A stretch of DNA of 64,000 nucleotides from Pseudomonas fluorescens. GTDB taxonomy: Bacteria; Pseudomonadota; Gammaproteobacteria; Pseudomonadales; Pseudomonadaceae. Under the pieces are notes generated by a model. That model had not been told where the DNA came from, ran no database searches, and saw only the letters and a program-made list of their open reading frames with translations. The stretch is from positions 44,351 through 108,350 of the forward strand of contig NZ_CABVHJ010000014.1 in assembly GCF_902497745.1 (NCBI RefSeq), read 5' to 3'. Shown in pieces: positions 8,725-19,182 of this stretch. A program made the position numbers and the translations under genes. The stretch's first letter is position 1. Each line of letters starts with the position of its first letter.

Positions 8725-9639
8725 ATGGATTTTAAACAACTGCGTTATTTCGTCGCGGTCTACGAAGAAGGCCATGTTGGCCGCGCCGCTGAACGCCTGT
8801 CGATCTCGCAACCGGCACTGTCGCAGCAGATCCGTCAGCTCGAGCAAAACCTCGACGTCACTCTGTTCGAACGCAGCAGCAAACGCCTGCTGCCAACTCT
8901 CGCCGCGCACACGCTGTACAACCATGCCTTGCCATTGCTTGATGGCTTGCAACGGGCGCGCGAGGCACTGGGCAACTTCAAGGGCCAGGCCTTGCGCACG
9001 CTGGCGATTGGCGTGCTGCAAACGGTTCACACCAGTCTGGTGCCGCAAATGCTCGAACGGGTGCGCAAGGCGCAGCCGCATCTGGTGGTGCAAATTTACG
9101 AATTGACCGGACTTGAGATCGAGCGACGACTGCTCAACGGTTCATTGGACATTGGCATCAGTTATCTACCGCCGCGCCAACCGGGGCTGCATGGCGTGAT
9201 GCTCTACGAAGATGAACTGACGCTGGTGATCCCGGCGGATCATCCGTTGCGTGAATTCAAGAAAGTCTCGATGCGCCAGGCCGCCGAACTGCCCATGTTG
9301 CTGTTGGGCGAAGAATTCCAGATCCGCCAGATCTGGCAGGCGCAACTGACCGCCCTCGGACGACGTCCGCAAGTGCAGGCCGAGCTGAACAATATGGTGG
9401 GGATTCTCGACAGTCTGCCGCACACCAAACTGGCGACGGTGCTGCCCGGGCGGTCGCAGAAGGAATACGACGATCAGGATCTGTTGTGGAAACCGCTGAG
9501 CGAACCACGGGTGCCGCTGAAAGTGGGTTTGGTCTGTCGTGATGTGCAGCGCCAGCAGGCGCCTTTGGCGCTGTTGCAGACATTGCTGGAGGAAGTGATG
9601 GAGCGCGAGGTGAAACCGTCGCGGGATCCGTTGGCCTGA
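8725..9639 (+). CDS. LysR-family transcriptional regulator
   Basis: 304 residues. The N-terminal winged helix-turn-helix (about residues 1-60: MDFKQLRYFVAVYEEGHVGRAAERL, then SISQPALSQQIRQLE) is followed by a periplasmic-binding-protein-like effector domain with the usual dimer hinge. It is divergent from the class III aminotransferase, the classic arrangement for a LysR regulator and its target, with 169 bases between the starts. The effector is unknown. In P. fluorescens this gene has been grouped with the pqq cluster (I recall pqqH). A hairpin terminator follows 21 bases after the stop. Confidence 0.9.
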   Translation: MDFKQLRYFVAVYEEGHVGRAAERLSISQPALSQQIRQLEQNLDVTLFERSSKRLLPTLAAHTLYNHALPLLDGLQRAREALGNFKGQALRTLAIGVLQTVHTSLVPQMLERVRKAQPHLVVQIYELTGLEIERRLLNGSLDIGISYLPPRQPGLHGVMLYEDELTLVIPADHPLREFKKVSMRQAAELPMLLLGEEFQIRQIWQAQLTALGRRPQVQAELNNMVGILDSLPHTKLATVLPGRSQKEYDDQDLLWKPLSEPRVPLKVGLVCRDVQRQQAPLALLQTLLEEVMEREVKPSRDPLA

Positions 9640-9660
9640 CTACTTTTCTGCAGGCAAAAG

Positions 9661-9684
9661 AAAACCCCGCCGAAGCGGGGCTTT
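9661..9684 (+). terminator. Intrinsic terminator after the LysR gene
   Basis: Stem CCCCGC/GCGGGG with a CGAA tetraloop (9665-9680), AAAA on the left and CTTT on the right. It could also work on the minus strand. Confidence 0.8.
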
Positions 9685-9829
9685 GCAGACTGTTTCCCTG
9701 ACATCCATTTCACTCCGCCACCCTGGCAGAATCCTACGTGTCCGTGTTGTTGCTTTGCGCTTCCTGCGCGACGTCCATGAAATGTAGATTAGCCGTGGAT
9801 CCAATCTACGCATATGGGAGAACAGCAGC

Positions 9830-9859
9830 ACGTCATGTAAGAGAATGCTTACATGACGT
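9830..9859. promoter_or_regulatory. Perfect 12-bp palindrome after the acyl-CoA dehydrogenase gene
   Basis: ACGTCATGTAAG and its exact reverse complement flank the loop AGAATG. It ends 7 bases from the dehydrogenase stop. It is AT-rich and has no T-run, so it may be an RNA-stabilising hairpin, a weak terminator or a protein site. A second, shorter repeat (GTAGATT...AATCTAC) lies at 9784-9809. Confidence 0.6.
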
Positions 9860-9866
9860 TATCGCA

Positions 9867-11645
<1,779 letters not shown>

Positions 11646-11805
11646 GGCAAACCTCGCAAGATCTAAACGGTGATTCGTGGAATGGTGTTTTCGTTGAGCC
11701 GGAGTGTACCTCAACAACTTTTGCGACACATAGGGTCAACCAGTGACTGATTTGTTATTTTTAGTCACCACAAAAAATCGCAGCCCCGCCAACCCCAAAT
11801 TCCCT

Positions 11806-11837
11806 GTAGGAGCTGCCGAAGGCTGCGATCTTTTGAT
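11806..11837. repeat. Single arm of a second REP family (GTAGGAGCTGCCGAAGGCT type)
   Basis: The 32-bp element lies just after the stop of acyl-CoA dehydrogenase 2. The same sequence forms an inverted pair at 52676-52750. Confidence 0.85.
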
Positions 11838-11842
11838 CTTCC

Positions 11843-13639
11843 TTAAAGCGCAAACACCTCCGCCGGCAACTTCATCAAACACTCACTCCCCGCCTCAATC
11901 GCCGCTCGATGCGCCGCCGTACGCGGCAACAAACGCTTGAAGTAAAACTCGCACGTCGCCAACTTCCCGCGCAGGTAATCCGCCTCACCCTCGCCCGCCT
12001 CCAGTTGCGCCTGCGCCACCAATGCCATACGCAACCACAGATAGCCGAGGATGATGTAACCGCTGTACATCAGATAATCCACCGACGCCGCGCCCACTTC
12101 ATCCGGGTTCTTCATCGCCGCCATGCCGACCTTCATGGTCAGGTCGCCCCACTGCTGGTTCAACTCATTGAGTTGCGCAACGAAACTGCCCAGTTGCGGA
12201 TGCCCGGCGTTGGCTGCGCAGAATTTGTGGACGATTTTGGTGAAACCACGCAGCAACTTACCCTGACTGCCCAGCACCTTACGGCCCAGCAGATCCAGCG
12301 CCTGAATGCCGTTGGTGCCTTCGTAGATCGGTGCAATCCGACAGTCGCGAACCAATTGCTCCATGCCCCACTCGCGAATAAACCCGTGGCCGCCAAATAT
12401 CTGCATGCCGAGGTTGGTCACTTCCAGCCCGCTGTCGGTCATGAACGCTTTGCAGATCGGCGTGAGGAACGCCAGCAGGTCTTCAGCCTCCTGACGCGCC
12501 TCGGCATCGCTGTTCAGGTGCGCGGTATCGAGCAGTTGCGCGGTGAAATAGGTCAGCGCGCGGTTGCCCTCGTTGAAGGCTTTCATGGTCAGCAACATGC
12601 GCCGCACGTCGGGGTGGACGATGATCGGATCGGCGGCTTTGTCCGGTGCTTTGGCGCCGGTCAACGAGCGCATCTGCAAACGGTCGTTGGCGTATTTGAT
12701 CGCGCCCTGGAAACTCGCCTCGCCCAGACACAGACCCTGCATGCCTGTGCCGAGCCGTGCGTGGTTCATCATGGTGAACATGCAGTTCAGGCCCTTGTTC
12801 GGTTCGCCGATCAAGAAGCCCTTGGCACCATCGAAGTTGAGCACGCAAGTGGCCGACGCCTTGATGCCCATCTTGTGTTCGATCGAACCGCAGGATACGC
12901 CGTTGCGCTCGTCCGCTTCGCCTGCTGAATCCGGCAAGAACTTCGGCACGATAAACAGCGAAATCCCTTTGGTTCCGGCCGGCGCGTCCGGCAGTTTGGC
13001 CAACACCAGATGGATGATGTTATCGCTCATGTCGTGTTCGCCGGCAGAGATGAAAATCTTGCTGCCGGTGACCGCGTAGCTACCGTCGGCCTGAGGCACG
13101 GCGCGGGTCTTGATAATGCCCAGGTCGGTGCCGCAGTGGGCTTCGGTCAGGCACATGGTGCCGGTCCATTGCCCGGCGGTGAGTTTGCTCAGGTAAGTTT
13201 CTTTTTGTTCCGCAGTGCCGTGGGCATGGATTGCCGACATCGCGCCATGAGTCAGGCCCGGGTACATGCCCCACGAGGTGTTGCTGGAGCCGACCATTTC
13301 GCTGATCACCAATCCCAGCGAACTCGGCAAGCCCTGGCCGCCGTAAACCGGATCTGCGGCCAGACCGTGCCAGCCGCCCTCGACGTATTGTGCGAAGGCT
13401 TGCTTGAAGCCTGTAGGCGTTGTCACCACACCGTTGTCGAAATGGCAGCCTTCTTCGTCACCGCTGCGATTGAGCGGCGCGAGGACGTTTTCGCAGAACT
13501 TCGCGCCCTCTTCGAGGATCGCGTTGATCATGTCCGGGCTGGCGTCGTGCGCACCGAGAGTGGCGTAATTGGCGTGGAAGTCGAAGACGTGGTCGATCAG
13601 AAAGCGCATGTCGCGCAGGGGAGCTTTGTATTCAGGCAT
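11843..13639 (-). CDS. Long acyl-CoA dehydrogenase, paralogue 2
   Basis: 598 residues, begins MPEYKAPLRDMRFLID. Same domain order as its neighbours. The catalytic base is Glu440 in IYEGTNGIQ; MCLTEAHCGTDLG and GGHGFIREWG are intact. ATG 13639 is preferred over a longer frame because paralogues align from there. About 200 bases separate it from paralogue 1, so they may be independently transcribed. The closest positional match I know is P. aeruginosa PA0507. Substrate chain length cannot be read from sequence. Confidence 0.93.
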   Translation of the reverse strand: MPEYKAPLRDMRFLIDHVFDFHANYATLGAHDASPDMINAILEEGAKFCENVLAPLNRSGDEEGCHFDNGVVTTPTGFKQAFAQYVEGGWHGLAADPVYGGQGLPSSLGLVISEMVGSSNTSWGMYPGLTHGAMSAIHAHGTAEQKETYLSKLTAGQWTGTMCLTEAHCGTDLGIIKTRAVPQADGSYAVTGSKIFISAGEHDMSDNIIHLVLAKLPDAPAGTKGISLFIVPKFLPDSAGEADERNGVSCGSIEHKMGIKASATCVLNFDGAKGFLIGEPNKGLNCMFTMMNHARLGTGMQGLCLGEASFQGAIKYANDRLQMRSLTGAKAPDKAADPIIVHPDVRRMLLTMKAFNEGNRALTYFTAQLLDTAHLNSDAEARQEAEDLLAFLTPICKAFMTDSGLEVTNLGMQIFGGHGFIREWGMEQLVRDCRIAPIYEGTNGIQALDLLGRKVLGSQGKLLRGFTKIVHKFCAANAGHPQLGSFVAQLNELNQQWGDLTMKVGMAAMKNPDEVGAASVDYLMYSGYIILGYLWLRMALVAQAQLEAGEGEADYLRGKLATCEFYFKRLLPRTAAHRAAIEAGSECLMKLPAEVFAL

Positions 13640-13729
13640 GGTGGCTTCTCCGTCAGCAGATTTCCTCAACCTACTGCCGGCCACCACACCAAACAATCAT
13701 TGTGCAGACGCTGAATGCGCCGTCATCAC

Positions 13730-15040
13730 TCAACCTGCGGCCGTGTCCATGCGCACCGCACCGCGACGATTTTGTCCGTATGCCATCACGCAGTTACGCC
13801 CCGCACCTTTTGCAGCATAGAGCGCCTCGTCGGCAGACTTCAGCACTTGTTCCGGGTTGCGTTGTTCCACTCGCTCGGCGACGCCAATGCTTACCGTCAC
13901 CGAAACGCTGGAAGCACCGGAACCGGCCCGGCGCTGACGACCTTGCTGGTCATCCTGCGGACGGTTTTCCTGATTGCGCAGTTGAATGCTGTAGGAAGCA
14001 ATAGACTCGCGGATCACCTCAAGATGCGGCATGCACTCTTCAAGGGTTTTGCCGGCGAAAACCAGGGCGAATTCCTCACCACCGTAGCGATACGCCCTAC
14101 CGCCACCGCTGATTTTCGACAGCTTGCTAGCGACCAGGCGCAACACTTGGTCACCAACATCGTGGCCATGGGTGTCGTTGAATTTCTTGAAGTGATCGAC
14201 GTCGCTCATCGCCAGCACGTAGTTGCGGCCGAGGCGCTGCATGCGTTCGTTGAGGGCGCGGCGGCCCGGCAGACCGGTGAGTTCGTCACGGAAGGCCATT
14301 TGATAAGCCTCGTGCGCAACGGCAGCGGCGATCATCAACATCACCTGGCTGCACATGATGTTGAGGGTAAACGGCAGGATGAAGGTTTTCGGCAGCATCC
14401 AGAACACGCCGAGCAAGCCGACCAGTTGCGCCGCGTGCAGCGGGCGCGGATTGCGCCAGTATTGCCAGGCGAGCAACAGGAATGCCGAGATAAACACCGG
14501 ATAGGACAGCTGGATCAGGCTCATCCAGGCGCCGTGCAGCGCCGGCCAGCGGATTTCCGACAGCCAGATCAGCAAAGCCTGGGGATAACTTTGCTCCAGG
14601 CCCAACGCCACACTGCCAAAGGCCAGCAACACGGCGAACCGCGCGACCATGTCCTGGAACAGATGTGTCCGTTCCTGCCAGGCGGCGAACAAGCCGAATA
14701 ACAACGGCAGCAATAAACAGACGAGGTGGAACACCACGGCAGCGTCTTCGCGCACCTTGCCGTTGTCGCGGTAATAGTCGGTCTGGGTGTCGAGCAAAAA
14801 GTAGGCGATGTACACCGTGAGCATCAGAAACAGTTCGCGCTGACGGCGGTAAACCGCGCAATAAGCGCCACCCAACAACAACACCAACGTCGGCAGCACG
14901 TTGAACAGCGACGTGAAGAACACACTGAGGTCTTTGACGTACGCAGCCGCCAACCCCGCGAGTAACAACAGCAGTGAAGGTAGGAAATGGCTGAAACGTA
15001 CAGCGGAAGAACGCGGCAAGGGTAAGCTCCGACCCGTCAT
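13730..15040 (-). CDS. Membrane-bound GGDEF diguanylate cyclase
   Basis: 436 residues. The N-terminal ~260 residues hold about seven to eight hydrophobic helices, then a GGDEF domain with the active-site variant GGEEF (in YRYGGEEFALVF). The metal-binding SDVDHFKKFND and the entry motif FRDELTGLPGRR are intact, so it should make cyclic di-GMP. The inhibitory I-site RxxD is absent: the four residues at that position read SGGG. A Gln/Arg-rich insert splits the domain's last part before VTVSIGVA. The start is uncertain; ATG 15040 has a poor ribosome site. It lies between two acyl-CoA dehydrogenase genes. Confidence 0.9.
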   Translation of the reverse strand: MTGRSLPLPRSSAVRFSHFLPSLLLLLAGLAAAYVKDLSVFFTSLFNVLPTLVLLLGGAYCAVYRRQRELFLMLTVYIAYFLLDTQTDYYRDNGKVREDAAVVFHLVCLLLPLLFGLFAAWQERTHLFQDMVARFAVLLAFGSVALGLEQSYPQALLIWLSEIRWPALHGAWMSLIQLSYPVFISAFLLLAWQYWRNPRPLHAAQLVGLLGVFWMLPKTFILPFTLNIMCSQVMLMIAAAVAHEAYQMAFRDELTGLPGRRALNERMQRLGRNYVLAMSDVDHFKKFNDTHGHDVGDQVLRLVASKLSKISGGGRAYRYGGEEFALVFAGKTLEECMPHLEVIRESIASYSIQLRNQENRPQDDQQGRQRRAGSGASSVSVTVSIGVAERVEQRNPEQVLKSADEALYAAKGAGRNCVMAYGQNRRGAVRMDTAAG

Positions 15041-15154
15041 AGCAAAGAGATGGCATTGTGCCTGCAAAGTGCAGCCAAGCCCACACAATGTGATCCAGAT
15101 CACACACTGTCTCTTTAACGGCCGGAAGCCCGACTATCTGAGCGATTCGCCAAC

Positions 15155-15192
15155 AAAAAAACCGCTGCCCCCTAACGGGAGCAGCGGTTTTC
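15155..15192 (-). terminator. Intrinsic terminator after acyl-CoA dehydrogenase 3
   Basis: On the minus strand AAAACCGCTGC pairs with GCAGCGGTTTT, with inner TCCC/GGGG pairs and loop GTTA, running into T7. It separates the dehydrogenase from the GGDEF gene. Confidence 0.92.
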
Positions 15193-15210
15193 ATGAGACG
15201 GCGCTAGAGC

Positions 15211-17016
15211 TTAGTAGCCCAGTGCAAAGTCTTCTTCTTTCATGTCCATCAGGTTGTTGGCGCCCGACAGCATAGTGGCCACGTGCGTGCGGGTACGCGG
15301 CAGGATACGCTGGAAGTAGAAACGCGCGGTTTGCAGCTTGGCGGTATAGAACGCCGCGTCGCCGCTGCCTTCTGCCAGCTTTTCAGCAGCCAGACGCGCC
15401 ATGTCGGCCCAGAAGTAAGCCAGGCAGGCATAACCGGAGTACATCAGGTAGTCCACGGAGGCCGCACCGACTTCTTCGCGATCTTTCATGGCAGCCATAC
15501 CGACCTTCATGGTCAGCTCGCCCCATTCCTTGTTCAGTGCAGCCAGCGGCGTGACGAACTCTTGAACCGCTTCGTTGCCTTCGTTGTTCTGGCAGAACTT
15601 GTGGACGATCTTGGTGAAGCCTTTCAGAGCTTCGCCTTGAGTCATCAGCACTTTACGGCCCAGCAGGTCGAGTGCCTGAATACCGGTGGTGCCTTCGTAC
15701 AGCATCGAAATGCGGCTGTCGCGAACGTTCTGCTCCATGCCCCACTCGGCGATGAAGCCGTGGCCGCCGTAGATCTGTACGCCGTGGTTAGCGGATTCGA
15801 AACCGACTTCGGTCATGAACGCTTTAGCGATCGGGGTCATGAAGGCCAACAGTGCGTCGGCTTTCTTCTTCTCTTCTTCATCGACGCCGTATTTGACGAT
15901 GTCGACCTGTTTGGCGGTGAAGTACACCATCGCGCGGTTGCCTTCGGCGAAAGCCTTCATGGTCAACAGCATGCGACGTACGTCAGGGTGCACGATGATC
16001 GGGTCAGCAGCTTTTTCCGGCGCTTTCGGGCCAGTCAGCGAGCGCATTTGCAGACGATCGCGAGCGTATTTCAAGCCGCCCTGGAAACCGATTTCGGCGT
16101 GGGCCAGACCTTGCAGTGCGGTGCCCAGACGTGCGGTGTTCATAAAGGTGAACATGCAGTTCAGGCCTTTGTTCGCCGGGCCGATCAGGAAACCGGTGGC
16201 GCCGTCGAAGTTCATCACGCAGGTGGCGTTGCCGTGGATACCCATCTTGTGTTCCAGCGAACCGCAGCTCACTGCGTTGCGCTCACCGACGGTGCCATCA
16301 GCGTTCGGCATGAACTTTGGAACGATGAACAACGAGATGCCTTTGGTGCCAGCCGGTGCGTCCGGCAGGCGGGCCAGCACGATGTGGACGATGTTGTCGG
16401 CCATGTCGTGTTCACCGGCCGAGATGAAGATCTTGGTGCCGGAGACTTTGTAAGAACCATCAGCTTGAGGTTCGGCCTTGGTGCGCAGCATGCCCAGGTC
16501 GGTGCCGCAGTGCGGCTCGGTCAGGCACATGGTGCCGGTCCATTCGCCGGAAACCAGTTTGGTCAGATAGGCTTCTTGCTGCTCTGGGGTGCCGTGCTCG
16601 GAGATGGTGTTCATCGCGCCGTGCGACAGGCCTGGGTACATGCCCCACGACCAGTTGGCTTCGCCAACCATCTCGCTCACTGCCAGACCGAGCGACTCCG
16701 GCAGGCCTTGGCCACCGTGCTCAACGTCGTGCGCCAGGCTTGGCCAGCCGCCTTCAACGAATTGCTTGTAAGCCTCTTTGAAGCCCGTCGGGGTTTTCAC
16801 GCCGGACTCGCTCCAGGTGCAACCTTCGAGGTCGCCCACGCGGTTCAGCGGTGCCAGTACCTGCTCACAAAACTTGGCGCCTTCTTCGAGGATGGCGTCA
16901 ACCATGTCCGGAGTTGCGTCTGCGCAAGCCGGAAGGCTCTGATAATGCGCTTCGTAGCCGAGCAGTTCGTCACGAACGAAGCGAATATCACGCAAGGGGG
17001 CCTTGTAGTCAGGCAT
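15211..17016 (-). CDS. Long acyl-CoA dehydrogenase, paralogue 3 (PsrA-box gene)
   Basis: 601 residues, begins MPDYKAPLRDIRFVRDEL. Catalytic base Glu441 (LYEGTTGIQ); MCLTEPHCGTDLG is conserved, and GGHGFIAEWG departs from the IREWG of the other two. It is the best candidate long-chain enzyme because it matches P. aeruginosa PA0506 (fadE1) in position, as I recall. A sequence fitting the PsrA operator lies 61 bases upstream of the start, so fatty-acid induction is expected. GAGG precedes the ATG. It is the first of three tandem paralogues on this strand, but a terminator follows it. Confidence 0.94.
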   Translation of the reverse strand: MPDYKAPLRDIRFVRDELLGYEAHYQSLPACADATPDMVDAILEEGAKFCEQVLAPLNRVGDLEGCTWSESGVKTPTGFKEAYKQFVEGGWPSLAHDVEHGGQGLPESLGLAVSEMVGEANWSWGMYPGLSHGAMNTISEHGTPEQQEAYLTKLVSGEWTGTMCLTEPHCGTDLGMLRTKAEPQADGSYKVSGTKIFISAGEHDMADNIVHIVLARLPDAPAGTKGISLFIVPKFMPNADGTVGERNAVSCGSLEHKMGIHGNATCVMNFDGATGFLIGPANKGLNCMFTFMNTARLGTALQGLAHAEIGFQGGLKYARDRLQMRSLTGPKAPEKAADPIIVHPDVRRMLLTMKAFAEGNRAMVYFTAKQVDIVKYGVDEEEKKKADALLAFMTPIAKAFMTEVGFESANHGVQIYGGHGFIAEWGMEQNVRDSRISMLYEGTTGIQALDLLGRKVLMTQGEALKGFTKIVHKFCQNNEGNEAVQEFVTPLAALNKEWGELTMKVGMAAMKDREEVGAASVDYLMYSGYACLAYFWADMARLAAEKLAEGSGDAAFYTAKLQTARFYFQRILPRTRTHVATMLSGANNLMDMKEEDFALGY

Positions 17017-17076
17017 AGCGATAAACCTCTGCTGATGTAACCGGGAATGAACGACCGTGTTGATTTGTTGTGACGG

Positions 17077-17104
17077 TCAAACAGTTGTTTGAAACATACG
17101 TTTA
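17077..17104 (-). promoter_or_regulatory. PsrA-like operator(s) upstream of acyl-CoA dehydrogenase 3
   Basis: TCAAACAGTTGTTTGA (17077-17092) has 7-bp inverted arms and fits the published Pseudomonas PsrA pattern [G/C]AAAC-N2-4-GTTT[G/C]. An overlapping second match, GAAAC-ATAC-GTTTA (17091-17104), misses only the last base. PsrA is the TetR-type fatty-acid-responsive repressor of beta-oxidation genes. Confidence 0.75.
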
Positions 17105-17242
17105 CGCCGAATTCTTGTCAAGCATCGTTCTTTTGCCGTTCGTCCCCGCATCTTTCAAACAGCGGACGCAGCAAACCGCCGTAGACTCGAACGAGCCACG
17201 GACGCTGAAAAAAGATTAGTTGAGGGAGAGGGACTTACAACG

Positions 17243-17269
17243 AAAAACGCCGCGACAAGGCGCGGCGTT
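17243..17269 (-). terminator. Intrinsic terminator after the small rod-like protein gene
   Basis: Stem AACGCCGCG/CGCGGCGTT with a 6-base loop; on the minus strand it is followed by TTT. It lies 23 bases past the stop. Confidence 0.85.
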
Positions 17270-17291
17270 CAAGATGCAGATTGCGAAAAGA

Positions 17292-17588
17292 TCAGGCAAA
17301 CGTATCGATGATGGTACCGAGCATTTCATCGGACGCCTTGGCGACCTTCACGCCCAGCTCTGCCTGGATCTTGCCCTGAGACATCTCGACCATATTGCTG
17401 GCCAGATCCGATTGCTGGGCACGATCCACACCGCGTAGACGGTCAACCTGCACTTCGGAAGACTGGCTGGTCACCGAACGTTCAATCGTATTATTGGCAA
17501 TCTGGCTGGCCGCCTGATCGACGCGGTTCTGCCCGCTCTGAATCGAGCTCAGGCCTGCATAAAAAGCTGTGTTACCGGAGATTTCCAT
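17292..17588 (-). CDS. Small protein resembling flagellar rod-protein termini, function unknown
   Basis: 98 residues, begins MEISGNTAFYAGL. No signal peptide or membrane segment. The N-terminal part (LSSIQSGQNRVDQAASQIAN) looks like the first helix of axial flagellar rod/hook proteins (FlgB/FlgC type), and the C-terminal part (VEMSQGKIQAELGVKVA) like their closing helix. The central domain is missing. Many Pseudomonas carry a gene like this between bioD and the acyl-CoA dehydrogenases. It has its own terminator and no flagellar neighbours. I know no function. I use ATG 17588 rather than one four codons upstream, to match the rod-like N-terminus. Confidence 0.75.
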   Translation of the reverse strand: MEISGNTAFYAGLSSIQSGQNRVDQAASQIANNTIERSVTSQSSEVQVDRLRGVDRAQQSDLASNMVEMSQGKIQAELGVKVAKASDEMLGTIIDTFA

Positions 17589-17695
17589 AACAGTTCTCAT
17601 CCTTGGGAAGGATCAATGGCGCCATTGAACCAGAGGCGTCAGAAAAACACCCGTCAAAAACACTAATGGCACAGTGCCTGTTCATAGGCAAAAGC

Positions 17696-18376
17696 TTAGT
17701 CGAGCAAATCCAGCTGCAGATGAGCCGCCACCGCTTCCGCACTCAACGCCTTGAGTTTCGGCACCCGACCCAAACAGGGTGCCGGGATCCGCTCAGCCAA
17801 TGTCGCCAGATTCTCCTCCAGCCGCGACGTCTTCGGATCGATGATGTTCGCCACCCACCCTGCCAATTGAAGCCCATCGCGAGCAATCGCCTCGGCCGTC
17901 AACAAGGCATGACTGATGCACCCCAGCCGCACGCCCACCACCAGAATCACCGGCAACTTCAGCGCAATCGCCAGATCCGACAAATTATCCTGATCCGCCA
18001 ACGGCACCCGCCAGCCACCCGCGCCTTCGATCAGAGTGAAATCGGCATTCATCGCCAGAATCTCGCGCATCGGCGCCAGCAGCGATTGCACGGTCAACGC
18101 GACACCCGCTTCACGCGCCGCCAGATGCGGTGCGATAGCCGGCTCGAACGCCACAGGATTGACCTGTTGATAACTCAGCGGCAACGAACACTCGGCCAAC
18201 AGCGCCAACGCGTCGGCATTGCGCAATCCCTTCGGCGTCACTTCGCACCCGGACGCCACCGGTTTCCCCGCCGCTGTGCTCAGCCCGGCCGATCGCGCTG
18301 CATGCAGCAACCCTGCGGCAACCGTGGTCTTGCCGACATCAGTGTCCGTTCCGGTGATGAAATAGGCTGCGCTCAT
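17696..18376 (-). CDS. bioD: BioD, dethiobiotin synthetase
   Basis: 226 residues. ATP-dependent closure of the ureido ring on 7,8-diaminopelargonate. The P-loop TGTDTDVGKTT (residues 8-18) and the EGAGGWRVPL motif are intact, as is the VVGVRLGCISHALLT switch region. It overlaps the 3' end of bioC by 4 bases and is the last gene of the bioB-F-H-C-D run. No bioA is in the window; in Pseudomonas it is usually elsewhere. Confidence 0.95.
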   Translation of the reverse strand: MSAAYFITGTDTDVGKTTVAAGLLHAARSAGLSTAAGKPVASGCEVTPKGLRNADALALLAECSLPLSYQQVNPVAFEPAIAPHLAAREAGVALTVQSLLAPMREILAMNADFTLIEGAGGWRVPLADQDNLSDLAIALKLPVILVVGVRLGCISHALLTAEAIARDGLQLAGWVANIIDPKTSRLEENLATLAERIPAPCLGRVPKLKALSAEAVAAHLQLDLLD

Positions 18377-19182
18377 ACGGGTTTCTCCAACACGGCGTAG
18401 ACCACCTGATAAGTCGCCGGCAATCCCGACGCCTCACGGAATTGCTCGTAAGCTTCGACCAGCCCGAGAATCCGCGCCCGCCCGGTCAAACCGCCCGGCC
18501 GCCCTGGATTCAGATTGTGCGCACCCAAGGCTTTCAATTCATGGGTGAGACTGCGCACATCCGGGTAGTGCAACACGTGAGGCTGATTCTCCAGACTCAA
18601 CGTGCGCAAGCCACTGGCCGCAGACAATTGCTCATAACGGGAGAACTCGCGGAAGCGGTTGACGTGCACCAGCCCATCGACCTGCCGCCAGCTATCACGC
18701 AATTCAAACAACGTCCCTGCACAAAGACTAGCAAACGCAAAAATCCCACCCGGTTTCAATACACGAAAGGCTTCGCTGAGCACCGCCTCGAAGTCTGCAC
18801 ACCACTGCACGGCGAGGCTGGAGAAAATCAGATCGCAGGTTGAATCCTGCAACGGCAGACGCTCCGCATCGCCGGCAATGAAATGCTCGGCACCGCCCAA
18901 CGGTCGCGCGTGATCGAGCATGCCCTCGGCGATATCCAGCGCCAGACCGTGTTCCTCGGTAAACCGCGAAGCCAGCGCGCGAGTGAAATAACCCGTGCCA
19001 CAGCCCAGATCCAGCCAACGCGCCGGTACAAATTCCTGCGGCAACCGCTGCAGCAATTGTGTACCGACATCACGTTGCAACTCGGCGACGCTGTCGTAAC
19101 TGGCCGCCGCACGAGAGAAAGAGGCCGCGACCTGACGCTTGTCAGGCAAGCCGCCGGGCAGCACAAGAGACAAATCAGTCAT
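18373..19182 (-). CDS. bioC: BioC, malonyl-ACP O-methyltransferase
   Basis: 269 residues. SAM-dependent methyltransferase that masks malonyl-ACP so that fatty-acid synthesis can build pimeloyl-ACP. Motif I is WLDLGCGTGYFT (about residues 56-67), and the post-I acidic ALDIAEGML follows. I start at MTDLSLVLPGG (19182), overlapping bioH by 8 bases; a 23-codon extension upstream would run deep into bioH and is not family-like. Partner of BioH, encoded next to it. Confidence 0.94.
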   Translation of the reverse strand: MTDLSLVLPGGLPDKRQVAASFSRAAASYDSVAELQRDVGTQLLQRLPQEFVPARWLDLGCGTGYFTRALASRFTEEHGLALDIAEGMLDHARPLGGAEHFIAGDAERLPLQDSTCDLIFSSLAVQWCADFEAVLSEAFRVLKPGGIFAFASLCAGTLFELRDSWRQVDGLVHVNRFREFSRYEQLSAASGLRTLSLENQPHVLHYPDVRSLTHELKALGAHNLNPGRPGGLTGRARILGLVEAYEQFREASGLPATYQVVYAVLEKPV

